DNA of 61,843 nucleotides from an uncultured Holophagaceae bacterium (GCA_903843705.1 CAIMQW010000063.1:1-61843); one strand, 5' to 3'. Shown: positions 8,344 to 17,880, counted from the stretch's first letter. Notes: generated from the sequence alone by a model not told the origin. Translations and numbers: made by a program.

Positions 8344-9213
8344 ATGGCTGTCTTTCTGCAATCTCTGATTAGCGGCATCCTCATCGGGGGGGTCTACGCG
8401 CTCATCGGCATCGGCCTCACGCTGATTTTCGGCGTGATGCGGGTCATCAACTTCGCCCATGGCGACATCCTGATGGTGGGGATGTACCTCACCTACATGA
8501 TTTTCACGCTCCTCGGGATCGATCCCTTCGTGTCCGTGCTGATCACGTTCCCCCTGATGTTCCTCTTCGGGGGGTTCCTCCAGAAGGTGTTCATCAACCG
8601 GGTGCTGGACGCTCTGGCGCAGAACCAGATCCTGCTGACCATCGGCCTGGGCCTCATCATGAGCAACACGGTGATGCTCATCTTCACCTCCGACTACAAG
8701 ATCCTGAGCACCAGCTACTCCTCGGCCACCATCAAGGTCGGCGGCGGTGTCTCGGTCTCCACGCCCCTCCTGATCTCGTTCCTGATCACGGCGGCGATCA
8801 CGGCGGCCCTCTACTGGTTCCTGCTCAAGACGGATACTGGTCAGGCCATCCGCGCCACGGCCCAGGACCGCGACGCGGCCCAGCTTATGGGCATCAACGT
8901 CAAGCGGATGTCCATCATCGCCTTCGGTCTCGGTTCGGCCCTGGCGGGCACCGCCGGCGCGCTGATCTCCCCGACCTACTACATCTTCCCCCAGGTGGGC
9001 AGTGTCTTCACGCTGAAGGCCTTCGTCATCACGGTGCTGGGCGGCATGGGCAGCGTGGTGGGCGCGACGCTCGGTGGGGTGCTCATTGGCATCACCGAGT
9101 CCATGAGCGCCGCCTACATCTCCTCCGGCTGGAAGGACGTGGTGGTCTTCGTGCTCTTCCTGCTGGTGTTGCTCTTCAAGCCCTCGGGCCTGATGGGCAA
9201 GTCGCGGACTTGA
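8344..9213 (+). CDS. livH: Branched-chain-type ABC transporter permease (LivH family)
   Basis: 289 residues and strongly hydrophobic, with about eight membrane segments. It begins with the family signature of glycine-rich segments (GVYALIGIGLTLIFG, NFAHGDILMVG). The cytoplasmic coupling loop is RATAQDRDAAQLMGIN, and GGMGSVVGATLGG lies near the C-terminus. It forms the inner-membrane channel with the next permease. GGAGGG lies 12 bases upstream. The LivH name reflects family and position only, since transport specificity is unproven. Confidence 0.9.
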   Translation: MAVFLQSLISGILIGGVYALIGIGLTLIFGVMRVINFAHGDILMVGMYLTYMIFTLLGIDPFVSVLITFPLMFLFGGFLQKVFINRVLDALAQNQILLTIGLGLIMSNTVMLIFTSDYKILSTSYSSATIKVGGGVSVSTPLLISFLITAAITAALYWFLLKTDTGQAIRATAQDRDAAQLMGINVKRMSIIAFGLGSALAGTAGALISPTYYIFPQVGSVFTLKAFVITVLGGMGSVVGATLGGVLIGITESMSAAYISSGWKDVVVFVLFLLVLLFKPSGLMGKSRT

Positions 9214-9223
9214 GGAGAACATC

Positions 9224-10273
9224 ATGAACAAGACCATCCTCAAGAGCGCCTTCAACATCCTTCTCGTGGTCGGCCTGCTGCTCATCCCCCGCTACGTGGA
9301 GAGCCCCTACGCCCTCCACATGATGATCCTGCTCTTCATGAGCGTGGCCCAGGGCCAGAGCTGGAACATCCTCGGCGGCTATGCGGGGCAGCACTCTGTG
9401 GGCCACGCCGCCTACTTCGGGGTGGGCGCTTACACCACCATGATGCTCATGCACAGCAAGGGGGTCGTCCCCTGGGTTGGCGTCTGGGCGGGCATGGCCG
9501 CGGTGGTCGTGGTGGCGCTCATCATCGGCAGCATCTGCTTCCGCCTCCGGGGCCCCTACTTCGTCCTTGCCTCCATTGCGGTGGCCGAGATCATGCGCCT
9601 GTCGGCCATCAACCTCACCCCCCTGACCAACGGGGCCGAGGGGATCCTGGCCACGGAGATCCCGGCCTTCAAGATCGGGGCCACTGTGGTGACGGACTTC
9701 GTGACCAAGGTCCCCTTCTACTACATCGGACTCTTCCTGGTCCTGCTCACCCTCGCGGTCACCTACTGGGTGCAGCACTCCAAGCTCGGCTACTTCTTCC
9801 AGGCCATCCGTGAGGACCAGGACGCGGCCCACTCCCTGGGCATCAACATTGCGCTCTACAAGAACATCGGCCTGGTGATCTCGGCGGTCCTGACCTCCCT
9901 GGCCGGCAGCTTCTATGGCATCTACGTGGGCTTCGTGGATCCCCCCACCGTGTTGGGCCTGGATGTCTCTGTCCAGATCATGCTCATCTGCATCATCGGC
10001 GGCATGGGTACCATCTGGGGGCCCGTGCTGGGTTCCCTCATCCTGGTGCCGCTGTCCGAGGCCCTGCGCAGCAACATGGTCACGGACCTGCTGGTGAAGA
10101 TCGGCATGGTCAATGCCGATTCTAGGATTGGGATCTTCCTTAAGGAGAACCTCTCCCACGCCCATGTCCTGCTCTACGGCATCCTCGTGGTACTGGTGAT
10201 CCTCTTCATGCCGGACGGCCTCATGGGGTTCGTCAAGAAGCTGGCCGCGCGCCGGAATCGGGAGGCGGTCTGA
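9224..10273 (+). CDS. livM: Branched-chain-type ABC transporter permease (LivM family)
   Basis: 349 residues, the second permease of the heterodimer. Family motifs include GGYAGQHSVGHAAYFGVGAY, a large central membrane domain, the coupling sequence RAIREDQDAAHSLGIN, and GGMGTIWGPVLGS. GAGGAGA precedes the ATG. Its stop overlaps the next start (TGATG), so it is translationally coupled to the ATPase. Confidence 0.9.
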   Translation: MNKTILKSAFNILLVVGLLLIPRYVESPYALHMMILLFMSVAQGQSWNILGGYAGQHSVGHAAYFGVGAYTTMMLMHSKGVVPWVGVWAGMAAVVVVALIIGSICFRLRGPYFVLASIAVAEIMRLSAINLTPLTNGAEGILATEIPAFKIGATVVTDFVTKVPFYYIGLFLVLLTLAVTYWVQHSKLGYFFQAIREDQDAAHSLGINIALYKNIGLVISAVLTSLAGSFYGIYVGFVDPPTVLGLDVSVQIMLICIIGGMGTIWGPVLGSLILVPLSEALRSNMVTDLLVKIGMVNADSRIGIFLKENLSHAHVLLYGILVVLVILFMPDGLMGFVKKLAARRNREAV

Positions 10274-10992
10274 TGGCCATCCTGGAAATCAAGAACGTCA
10301 GCAAGTTCTTCGGCGGCCTCGCGGCCAACTCGGATGTCAGCTTCGACGTCCACGAGGGCATGATCATGGGCCTCATCGGCCCCAATGGCGCCGGGAAGAC
10401 CACCCTGTTCAACTGCATCACGGGCTACTATCCGCCCTCCAAGGGCGAAGTCATCTTCAACGGCCGGAAGTTGAATGGGCTCGACCCCGACAAGGTCTGC
10501 ATGCTTGGCATGGTGCGTACCTGGCAGAAGGTGCGGCCCCTGGCCAAGCTCTCTGTGGTGGACAACGTGATGGTGGGTGCCTTGGCGCGGACCTCCTCGC
10601 TGAAGGTTGCCCGCGAGATGGCCATGGAACAGATCAAGGTGGTCCGCATGGAGCACCGGACCAACTTCCTGGCCGGCGGCCTGCCCATTGGCGAGCGCAA
10701 GAAGCTGGAAGTGGCGCGAGCCCTGGCGACGCAGCCTAAGATCCTGCTCCTGGACGAGGTGATGGGCGGCCTCAACCCTGCCGAGAGCGAAGAGATCATC
10801 CAGCTCATCCTGGACATCAAGCAGCGCGGCCTCACGCAGATGGTCATCGAGCACGACATGAAGGCGATCATGCGGATCTCCGACCGTATTGTGGTCCTGA
10901 CCTCGGGCGAGAAGCTCACCGAGGGCTCGCCCCAGGAAGTCGTCAGCAACCCCGATGTGATCAGCGCCTACCTCGGTGAACCCCATGCTTAA
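10273..10992 (+). CDS. livG: ABC transporter ATP-binding protein (LivG family)
   Basis: 239 residues. Walker A is GPNGAGKTT, the signature helix is replaced by the LivG-type IGERKKLEVARAL, and Walker B is ILLLDEVMGGLNP. The loop EHDMKAIM supplies the switch His. It pairs with the next ATPase to power uptake. It overlaps the upstream permease stop and the downstream ATPase start. Confidence 0.9.
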   Translation: MAILEIKNVSKFFGGLAANSDVSFDVHEGMIMGLIGPNGAGKTTLFNCITGYYPPSKGEVIFNGRKLNGLDPDKVCMLGMVRTWQKVRPLAKLSVVDNVMVGALARTSSLKVAREMAMEQIKVVRMEHRTNFLAGGLPIGERKKLEVARALATQPKILLLDEVMGGLNPAESEEIIQLILDIKQRGLTQMVIEHDMKAIMRISDRIVVLTSGEKLTEGSPQEVVSNPDVISAYLGEPHA

Positions 10993-11689
10993 AATTGACA
11001 AGCTCAACTTCGCCTACGGTGACCTGAAGGTGCTCTGGGACGTCGACCTGGAAGTCCACAAGGGTGAGATCGTGACCGTGGTGGGCGCCAACGGCGCTGG
11101 TAAGTCCACGACCCTCAAGAACATCTCCCGACTGGTCAAGCCCGCCTCGGGCACCATCACGTTTGACGGGCAGGACCTCAGCAAGATGCAGTCCCACCAC
11201 GTGGTGGAAGCGGGGCTCATCCAGGTTCCGGAAGGCCGGCGGATCTTTCCCGAGATGACCGTGATGGAGAACCTCCGCATGGGGTCCTACGTCAAGGCCA
11301 CCCGGGGCGACCGGCAGAAGAACATCGACTGGGTCTTCGAGTTGTTCCCCCGGCTCAAGGAACGCGAGAAGCAACTGGGCGGCACCATGTCCGGCGGCGA
11401 GCAGCAGATGCTAGCCATCGCCCGGGGTCTCATGGCCAACCCCAAGGTGCTGCTGCTGGATGAGCCCTCCCTCGGTCTTTCGCCCCTGCTGGTGAAGAAC
11501 ATCTTCGACATCATCACCGGCATCAACAAGGAAGGCGTTACCATCCTGCTGGTGGAGCAGAATGTCTACCAGTCCCTCCGCATTTCCCACCGGGCCTATG
11601 TGATGGAAACCGGACGGGTCGTGCTTACGGGCAAGGGCGATGAGCTGCTGAATGACGAACACATCAAAAAAGCCTTCCTGGGCATGTGA
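10985..11689 (+). CDS. livF: ABC transporter ATP-binding protein (LivF family)
   Basis: 234 residues. Walker A is GANGAGKST, the signature is MSGGEQQMLAIARGL and Walker B is VLLLDEPSLGLSP. The switch region is LVEQNVYQSL, characteristic of LivF. ATG 10985 is preferred because GGTGA ends 5 bases before it; an in-frame GTG at 10976 would add three residues. The start lies inside the end of livG, indicating coupled translation. Confidence 0.9.
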   Translation: MLKIDKLNFAYGDLKVLWDVDLEVHKGEIVTVVGANGAGKSTTLKNISRLVKPASGTITFDGQDLSKMQSHHVVEAGLIQVPEGRRIFPEMTVMENLRMGSYVKATRGDRQKNIDWVFELFPRLKEREKQLGGTMSGGEQQMLAIARGLMANPKVLLLDEPSLGLSPLLVKNIFDIITGINKEGVTILLVEQNVYQSLRISHRAYVMETGRVVLTGKGDELLNDEHIKKAFLGM

Positions 11690-11699
11690 GGAGAAGTCA

Positions 11700-12122
11700 A
11701 TGACCACCGTTGAAAAGTGGATGACCAAGAACCCCTACACCATCGATCAGGACGCCTCGATCATCGAGGCCATCCACCTGTTGAAGGAGAAGGGTGTGCG
11801 GCGGCTGCCCGTCACGGCCGGAGGCCGTTTCGTGGGCCTCATCACGGATCGCATGATCAAGGACTACAGCCCCGGCAAGGCCACCAGCCTGGACACCTGG
11901 GAAGTCCACTACCTGCTGTCCAAGACCCCGGTGAAGGACCTAATGAACACGGCGCCCATGACGGTGGCCCCGGAGACGGACCTCAGCACCGCCGCCCAGG
12001 CGATCCTGGACCACAAGCTCTACGGCCTGTGTGTGGTGGATGCCAAGGGCGATCTGGTCGGCATCATGTCCGTGGGCGACATGCTCAAGGCCGTGGTGGA
12101 GTTCACCAAGCCCGCCAAGTAG
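11700..12122 (+). CDS. CBS-domain pair protein in the transporter operon
   Basis: 140 residues made almost entirely of two CBS motifs (VEKWMTKNPYTIDQDASI, and VKDLMNTAPMTVAPETDL). Each is followed by the typical IXXXDM element (GLITDRMIKDY, GIMSVGDMLKAV). CBS pairs bind adenine nucleotides and report energy charge. No catalytic domain is attached. GAGGAGAAG precedes ATG 11700, which lies 10 bases after livF, so it is co-transcribed. It may gate the transporter or the acyl-CoA pathway by AMP/ATP; AcuB-like proteins are the closest analogy. Confidence 0.85.
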   Translation: MTTVEKWMTKNPYTIDQDASIIEAIHLLKEKGVRRLPVTAGGRFVGLITDRMIKDYSPGKATSLDTWEVHYLLSKTPVKDLMNTAPMTVAPETDLSTAAQAILDHKLYGLCVVDAKGDLVGIMSVGDMLKAVVEFTKPAK

Positions 12123-12143
12123 CCACCGTCCCGCCAGCCTCCA

Positions 12144-12173
12144 GGGATCCGGTTGACCATTCCTCCGGATCCC
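12144..12173 (+). terminator. Possible terminator or attenuator hairpin after the CBS gene
   Basis: GGGATCCGG (12144-12152) pairs with CCGGATCCC (12165-12173) around a 12-base loop. No T-run follows, so termination would be partial or Rho-dependent. It separates the liv-type operon from the MFS gene. Confidence 0.4.
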
Positions 12174-12216
12174 CGGGATGATGCAAGGGTCATCGCCCAC
12201 AGGAGCACCCTTGCCT

Positions 12217-13482
12217 ATGACTGACCGCCTTCAGGCGCTGCGTACTGGCTTCGCCCGGACCTTCTGGGTGGCCAACACCCTGGAGCTCTTCGAGCGCCTA
12301 GCCTTCTACGGGTCCAAGGCCGTGCTGGCCGTCTACCTGGTGGAGAAGGTTGGCCTGGGCCGGACTGGGAGCACCCTGGTTGGCCTTTACGGCTTCGCGG
12401 TGTTCTTTCTGCCGACCTTGGCCGGGCCGCTGGTGGATCGCTACGGCTTCCGGCGCAGCCTCATCGCCTGCTTCAGCATCTTCAGTCTGGGCTACTTCGC
12501 CATCGGCCTTGCTGGGCTCTCCCTGGGCAAGGGCCTCGTGGCAGCCGTGGGCACGACACCCTACGTGATCGGCGCCCTGCTGCTGACCGCCATCGGCGGC
12601 TCCCTCATCAAGCCCTGCGTGGTCGGTACCGTGGCTCGCACGACGACTCCCGAAACCAAGTCCCTGGGCTACTCGATCTACTACACCCTCGTAAACCTGG
12701 GGGGCGCCATGGGACCCCTACTCGGTCTCCAGGTGCGGGAAGGGCTGGGCATCGAGTATGTGCTGGTGATGTCGGCCGCCACCTCTGTTTTCAACCTGCT
12801 CGGCACCCTGGTGTTCTTCAAGGAGCCTGAGGGCGGCGTGCCGGCGGGCGAGCTCCGCAGCCTGGGTCGGACGCTGAGGGACATGGGCCGGGTCTTCACC
12901 GACCTGCGCTTCATGAGCTTCCTCGTGATCTTCTCGGGCTTCTGGATCATGTTCTGGCAGATCTTCTACGGCCTCCCCTTCTACGTGCGGGACGCCCTCC
13001 ACTTCTCGCGCTTCGAGCTCATCGAGACCGTGGACTCCTGGGCCATCATCCTGCTCACGGTGCCGGTGACGGCCCTCATGCGGAAGGTGCGGCCCATCCT
13101 GGCCATGTCCTCAGGCTTCGCCATCGCCAGCCTGGGCTGGGTCATCATCGGCGCCGTGCCCACCCTGAGCGCTACCATCGCCGGCATCGTGGTCTTCGCC
13201 GTGGGCGAGGCCATGCAGGCCCCCCGGTTCTACGAATACGTCGCGGACCTAGCGCCCCCGGACCAGGTGGCCACCTACATGGGCTTCGCCTTCTTGCCCG
13301 TGGCCATCGGGGCTCTGGTGGCGGGCTACCTGAGCGGCTTTCTGGTGGAGAACTTCCTGAAACAGTCCTACCGCCCCGGCATGATGTGGTTTGTGCTGGC
13401 GGGTGTGGGCGGTGTCTCGACGGTCCTCATGCTGCTTTACGACCGCTTCGTGGCGCCCCACAAGCAAGTGGGCCCAGCCTAG
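12217..13482 (+). CDS. MFS transporter, POT/PTR-like
   Basis: 421 residues with about 12 membrane segments. The N-terminus ANTLELFERLAFYGSKA resembles the E-x-x-E-R-F-x-Y-Y-G motif of proton-dependent oligopeptide transporters, and DRYGFRRS is the MFS loop 2-3 motif. Substrate is unknown (di/tripeptide or a related solute). ATG 12217 follows AGGAG by 11 bases; an ATG pair at 12178 would add 13 residues. Its stop overlaps the stop of the convergent S9 peptidase (13479-13482). Confidence 0.75.
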   Translation: MTDRLQALRTGFARTFWVANTLELFERLAFYGSKAVLAVYLVEKVGLGRTGSTLVGLYGFAVFFLPTLAGPLVDRYGFRRSLIACFSIFSLGYFAIGLAGLSLGKGLVAAVGTTPYVIGALLLTAIGGSLIKPCVVGTVARTTTPETKSLGYSIYYTLVNLGGAMGPLLGLQVREGLGIEYVLVMSAATSVFNLLGTLVFFKEPEGGVPAGELRSLGRTLRDMGRVFTDLRFMSFLVIFSGFWIMFWQIFYGLPFYVRDALHFSRFELIETVDSWAIILLTVPVTALMRKVRPILAMSSGFAIASLGWVIIGAVPTLSATIAGIVVFAVGEAMQAPRFYEYVADLAPPDQVATYMGFAFLPVAIGALVAGYLSGFLVENFLKQSYRPGMMWFVLAGVGGVSTVLMLLYDRFVAPHKQVGPA

Positions 13483-15641
13483 AGGTTCCTGGACAGGAAT
13501 TCCCACATGGCCTGGTAGCGCGCCCAGCGGTGCTGCGGGGCGCGGGGGCTGTGGTCGGAGCCCGGCAGCAGCACCATCTGGACGGAGTGCCCGGCCTTCT
13601 GGAGCGCGTCGATGAGCATGACGCTGTTCTGCGGGTGCACGTTGTCATCCAGGGTGCCGTGCAGCAGCAGCAGCTTGCCGGAGAGATTTGCAGCGGCTTT
13701 CAGGACCGAGCTGGACTCGTAGCCGGCCTTGTTGTCCAGGGGCAGCCCCATGTAGCGCTCGGTGTAGATGCTGTCGTAGAGCTTCCAGTCCACTACCGGC
13801 GCCCCGGCGATCCCCAGCTTCCAGGCCTTGCTGTGGGTGAGGGCGAAGGTGACCATGAAACCGCCGTAGCTCCACCCGTCCAGGCAGAGCCGGTCCAGGT
13901 CAGCCCAGCCCTGGGCCTTGAGCCAGGCGTGGCCGTCCAGCTGGTCCTGCAGCTCCTGGGCGCCCAGGTCCCGGTGGATGCCGTGGGCGCTGGCGAGGCC
14001 CTTGCCCGAGGCGCTGCGGTTGTCGCAGATCCAGGTGGCGATGCCGTGCTGGGCCAGGAACTGGAACCAGCTCATGGAGCGGCTCCAGGCATTCCCCACC
14101 GTGGGGGCGGCGGGGCCGCCGTAGATGTACTGGTAGATTGGATACTTCTTGGCGGGGTCAAAGTCCACGGGCCGGACCAGCATGGTCTCCATGAGGAAGC
14201 CGTCGCGGGTCTTCACCTGCTGGAAGCTCACTTGGCCGAGCTTCAGGGCCTTCCAGTCGTGGCCGGGATTGGCGTCGATGAGGCGCCGTAGCTTGCCGGA
14301 GCCCTCATGGAGCGCCTGCTGGGGCGGCGTATGGATATCGCTCCAGGTGTCCAGGAAAGCCGTGAAGGTGGCGTTAAACTTCACGCGGTGGGTGCCGGCG
14401 CGCTCGGTGAGGCGGGTGAAGCCCTTGCCGTCGAGGCCGATGCGGCAAGCATCGAGGGTGATGGGGCTGCGCTCTGTCGCGTCGAAGTAGACCTGCTGGG
14501 CCTTGGCATCCACCCCGTGGACCTTCCGAACGTCCCAGGCACCGGTGGTGACGGCACCGACCAGGCCGCCCTCCTTGTCATAGCGGTAGAGGTGCTGGTG
14601 GCCCGTGCGGCTGGACTCCCAGAGGAAGCCACCGTCCGGCAGGAACCAGGGCAGGGGCAAGCGCTCCTGCCAGGCCTTGCTGCTCTCGCGGAGCAGCAAG
14701 CGCGAGGCGGTGCCCTGGTGGCGGCGCAGGTCCAGCCAGGACTGGATGCGGTCCTGGTAGGCCGCCAGCAGGCGCCCTTCGGGATCCCAGCCCACCTGCA
14801 CGATCAGGGTCTCCTGGCCCGGGTAGGGGTTCTCCATCCACATTGTCTGACCCTGCAGGTCCACGATGCCCAGGCGGGCGACCGGGTTAGGATCCCCGGC
14901 CTTGGGGTAGCGGGCGGTCAGGGGCTTCTGGGGCTGGGTGCGGTCGTCCAGCAGGGTGAAGACCGGGACCTTGGTCTCGTCCAGGCTCAGGTAGGCGACG
15001 CGCCGGGAGTCCGGGGACCACCAGAAGGCACCGAAGCCGCCCCGGCCGTAGAGCTCCTCCTGATAGACCCAGTCCAGGCGGCCGTTGAAGACCGTGGCTC
15101 CGCCGCCGGTGGTGAGGCGGGTCTCCCGCCCTGTGGCAACCTCGGTCCGATAGAGGTCGTTGCCACGTAGGTAGGCCACTTGGAGCCCATCGGGGCTGAA
15201 GGTGGGCTCGTCGGCCTTGCCGCCGAGCAGCCGGCGCACCGAGGCTGCTTTTACCTCCACCAGGAAGGTTTCCCCGGCGACGGCCAGCAGGAAGGCGCTG
15301 CGGTCCGGGTTCCAGATCAGGGTGCCCCGATCCAGGGCGGCCTTGGCCGCGGCCTCCGCGACGCCGGCCCCGGCCAGGGCCTTCTCGATGGGGCTGGCAT
15401 CCAGCAGGGGCCTGGCTTCCCAGGTGGTGGGGTCCACGCGCAGCAGGGCGACCCGGTTGCCGTCCCGGTTGGTCCGCAGGAGTTCGCCGTCCGGGAGCCA
15501 GTCCAGCCGGGTGGCGGCTGGGCCTTCATAGGCCTTCCGGAGGGTCGGATGGCCGACGGCCTCGAGGGTGAGGGAGCCGGTGCCCTGAGCGAGCAGACTA
15601 GAAGCGAGGATCAGGCAGGCCAGGGCGGTGCGCAGCGACAT
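13479..15641 (-). CDS. S9-family prolyl oligopeptidase / dipeptidyl-peptidase IV-like
   Basis: 720 residues. Signal peptide at residues ~1-19 (ends SLLAQ), so it is probably periplasmic or secreted. A long beta-propeller follows with WD/PD40-type turns (WSPDSRRVAYLS, FSPDGLQVAYL). The C-terminal alpha/beta-hydrolase holds the nucleophile GWSYGGFM and the distal DDNVHPQNS and GSDHSP elements carrying Asp and His. It cleaves N-terminal X-Pro dipeptides or similar. ATG 15641 has GGAG upstream and starts the signal peptide. PepQ, encoded upstream on the same strand, could finish the X-Pro dipeptides it releases. Confidence 0.9.
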   Translation of the reverse strand: MSLRTALACLILASSLLAQGTGSLTLEAVGHPTLRKAYEGPAATRLDWLPDGELLRTNRDGNRVALLRVDPTTWEARPLLDASPIEKALAGAGVAEAAAKAALDRGTLIWNPDRSAFLLAVAGETFLVEVKAASVRRLLGGKADEPTFSPDGLQVAYLRGNDLYRTEVATGRETRLTTGGGATVFNGRLDWVYQEELYGRGGFGAFWWSPDSRRVAYLSLDETKVPVFTLLDDRTQPQKPLTARYPKAGDPNPVARLGIVDLQGQTMWMENPYPGQETLIVQVGWDPEGRLLAAYQDRIQSWLDLRRHQGTASRLLLRESSKAWQERLPLPWFLPDGGFLWESSRTGHQHLYRYDKEGGLVGAVTTGAWDVRKVHGVDAKAQQVYFDATERSPITLDACRIGLDGKGFTRLTERAGTHRVKFNATFTAFLDTWSDIHTPPQQALHEGSGKLRRLIDANPGHDWKALKLGQVSFQQVKTRDGFLMETMLVRPVDFDPAKKYPIYQYIYGGPAAPTVGNAWSRSMSWFQFLAQHGIATWICDNRSASGKGLASAHGIHRDLGAQELQDQLDGHAWLKAQGWADLDRLCLDGWSYGGFMVTFALTHSKAWKLGIAGAPVVDWKLYDSIYTERYMGLPLDNKAGYESSSVLKAAANLSGKLLLLHGTLDDNVHPQNSVMLIDALQKAGHSVQMVLLPGSDHSPRAPQHRWARYQAMWEFLSRNL

Positions 15642-15707
15642 GAGAACTCCGGGGGGACGACGAAGGGGCATCCCGGGGGCAGGGCAGGGTCCAATGGGTG
15701 GGGAGCC

Positions 15708-17018
15708 TCAGGCGGGTAGGTGCGGCCGGGTGAGGTTGCGGTGGCCGTCGGCCGTGACCAGCAGGTTGTCCTCAATCCGGATGCCGCCACAGGGGGTGAG
15801 CTCATCGATGAGCTTCCAGTCAAAGCAGTTCCGGTATTCGTTGTCCCGGAAGGGCCGCAGCAGCATGGGGATGAAATAGAGGCCCGGCTCCACCGTGAAT
15901 ACCTGGCCTTCGTCGATGGTGCGGGTGGTGCGGAGGAAGGGGTGCTGGGGCGGCGGCGGCGCGGGGGTGCCATCGGGCGCGCCCTGGCGGCCGGCCACGT
16001 CGTGCACCTGGATGCCCAGGTGATGGCCCAGTCCGTGAGGGAAGAAGGGGCGGCTGAGGCCATCGGCGACGGCCTCGTCGGGGCTGACCTTCAGGATGCC
16101 CTGCTCCTGCAGCAGGCCGGCGATGAGCAGGTGCCCCTGGTGGTGGAGGTCGCCGTAGGGCAGCTGGGGCTTCACCATGGCGCAGAGGTCCAGCTCGATC
16201 TGAACCATGCCGTCGATGAGCGCCGAGAACCGGGGGTCGCAGTGGGGCGCCGCCAGGGTCCGGGTGATGTCGGCGGCGTAGCCGCGGACCTGGGCGCCGG
16301 CGTCGATGAGCATGACCGCACCGTGCTTCAGCCCGCGCTTGCCCTCGTAGTGGAGGGTGGCGCCCTTCTCGTTGAGGGCCACGATGCTGCCGTAGGGCAT
16401 CTCGTGATCCACGATGCCGGCCGCCACCACGTAGGCGTGGTGGATCTCCAGCTCGCTGGCCCCGGCCAGGAAGGCGGCCCGGGCGGCCCGGTGGCCCCGG
16501 GCGGCGATGACTGTGGCCTCGTCGATGCACTTGACTTCATAGGCGCTCTTGGTGGTGCGGTGCCAGTCCAGGTGGGCCGTCAGCAGGGCGGGGTTCACCT
16601 CGAGACCGGCCGCCTCGGCCCGGTCGGGCTCGTTGCCGATGTAGGCCGCCCGGCTGAGGCTGCCCAGTTGCTTCCAGGCGTCCTCCACGGTGCCAACTTC
16701 CTCGAGGTCGAAGGCGGCGGCCCAGAAGGGATCGCCGAGTGGCGACTGCTCGTACCAGAAGTCCTCGGGAGCGTAGCGGATGAGGCGCGGACGCTGTCCC
16801 GGGCGGATCACCAGCACGTGGTGGGGCCCGGTCATGGGGCACCAGTGGGCGAAGTGGGGGGTCGGGTGGAAGGGGGCGTCCTGGTCATCGGCGAAGTGGG
16901 TGTAGACCTTGCCGCTGGAGATCACCAGGGCGTCGTGGCCAGTCTCGGCGAGGGCCACAGCGGTGGTGCGCTGGCGCTCGGCCAGGTGGCTTAGGTAGAG
17001 GGCGGCGAGATCGGTCAT
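15708..17018 (-). CDS. pepQ: Xaa-Pro dipeptidase
   Basis: 436 residues of the M24 pita-bread family. Metal-ligand motifs are visible: LIDAGAQVRGYAADITRT (two Asp), FFPHGLGHHLGIQVHDV (His), TVEPGLYF (Glu) and GGIRIEDN (Glu). The HGLGH...QVHDVAG signature and length are PepQ-type. It hydrolyses X-Pro dipeptides in the cytoplasm. ATG 17018 is chosen because homologues begin at this short acidic helix. The S9 peptidase follows 66 bases downstream, so the two likely form a proline-peptide salvage pair. Confidence 0.9.
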   Translation of the reverse strand: MTDLAALYLSHLAERQRTTAVALAETGHDALVISSGKVYTHFADDQDAPFHPTPHFAHWCPMTGPHHVLVIRPGQRPRLIRYAPEDFWYEQSPLGDPFWAAAFDLEEVGTVEDAWKQLGSLSRAAYIGNEPDRAEAAGLEVNPALLTAHLDWHRTTKSAYEVKCIDEATVIAARGHRAARAAFLAGASELEIHHAYVVAAGIVDHEMPYGSIVALNEKGATLHYEGKRGLKHGAVMLIDAGAQVRGYAADITRTLAAPHCDPRFSALIDGMVQIELDLCAMVKPQLPYGDLHHQGHLLIAGLLQEQGILKVSPDEAVADGLSRPFFPHGLGHHLGIQVHDVAGRQGAPDGTPAPPPPQHPFLRTTRTIDEGQVFTVEPGLYFIPMLLRPFRDNEYRNCFDWKLIDELTPCGGIRIEDNLLVTADGHRNLTRPHLPA

Positions 17019-17070
17019 GGGGTCATCCAGGTGAGGGATAAGGTTGTCAGAGGAACGGGAGTTGGGAAAG

Positions 17071-17880
17071 TCAGAGGAAGCGGAGCGGCTTCTCCTCGGG
17101 GGCAAACCCGTGGCGGACCGCCTTCTCGAAGAACAGGGCTAGGCTCTCCCGCTCGGCCTCGCCCAGGATGTAACTGATGTTCTCGGTGAGGTATTCGTGG
17201 AGCTCGATCTTGGTCCAGCCGATGGTCCGCCGGGCCTCCTCCACGATGTCTGGCAGCTGGGCCAGGCCGATCTCCAGGCTCTTGTGGAAGAAGGGACCCA
17301 CGCCTCCGGGCACCTTCAGGGCCGGCGCATCCTTCCGCACCAGCCACAGGGCGAAGACGAAGGGGAGGCCGGTCCAGGTATGCCATTCCTCTGCGAGGTC
17401 CAGCACAAAGAGGCCCTGGCGGGGTGCGCGCATGGCCGCGTCACCGATCATCAGGGCCGCGTCGTTGCCTTCCAGCATCGCGGGCAGGTCCGGCCCCATG
17501 TCCACTACTTCCGGGCTCACCCCGTAGCGTTCGCGGAGCAGCAGCTGGGCCAGGACCACACTGGTGCGGCTGGAGGTGTCAAGGGCCAGGCTGCGGATCT
17601 GCTCGGGGGGGACCTTGGACAGGATCACCACGCTCCGCACCCGCTTGGGCGAGGCGATGCAGAGCCCCGGCACGATCAGGAGGTCCGGGATCCGCAGGTA
17701 TTCGATGGAGCTCACGATGCCCGCGTCCACCTCACCCGCCCGCAGGCGGTCGGCGCAGACCGACGGGTAGTGGAACTTCAGGTGGAAGTGCTCCCAGCCC
17801 AGCCCGTGCTTGAACCCCTGGTTCAGGGGGGCGGCGTTGAGATAGTCGATGATGGAGAGGCGGAAGGGAGACTCAGGCAT
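17071..17880 (-). CDS. mqnA: Chorismate dehydratase, futalosine menaquinone pathway
   Basis: 269 residues. MqnA removes water from chorismate to make 3-enolpyruvoylbenzoate, the first step of the futalosine route. The N-terminus contains YLNAAPLNQG, followed by FHYPSVCADRLRAGEVDAGIVSSIEYLR, with LDTSSRTSVVL and ALMIGDAAM, all typical of the periplasmic-binding-like fold of MqnA. No other mqn genes are in the window. It is divergent from the alkyltransferase-like gene with an 86-base gap. Confidence 0.9.
   Translation of the reverse strand: MPESPFRLSIIDYLNAAPLNQGFKHGLGWEHFHLKFHYPSVCADRLRAGEVDAGIVSSIEYLRIPDLLIVPGLCIASPKRVRSVVILSKVPPEQIRSLALDTSSRTSVVLAQLLLRERYGVSPEVVDMGPDLPAMLEGNDAALMIGDAAMRAPRQGLFVLDLAEEWHTWTGLPFVFALWLVRKDAPALKVPGGVGPFFHKSLEIGLAQLPDIVEEARRTIGWTKIELHEYLTENISYILGEAERESLALFFEKAVRHGFAPEEKPLRFL

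Noticed and set aside
7120-9285. A 721-residue minus-strand open frame
   Set aside because: Shadow of the binding protein and LivH; rich in His/Glu/Arg/Gln without domain features.
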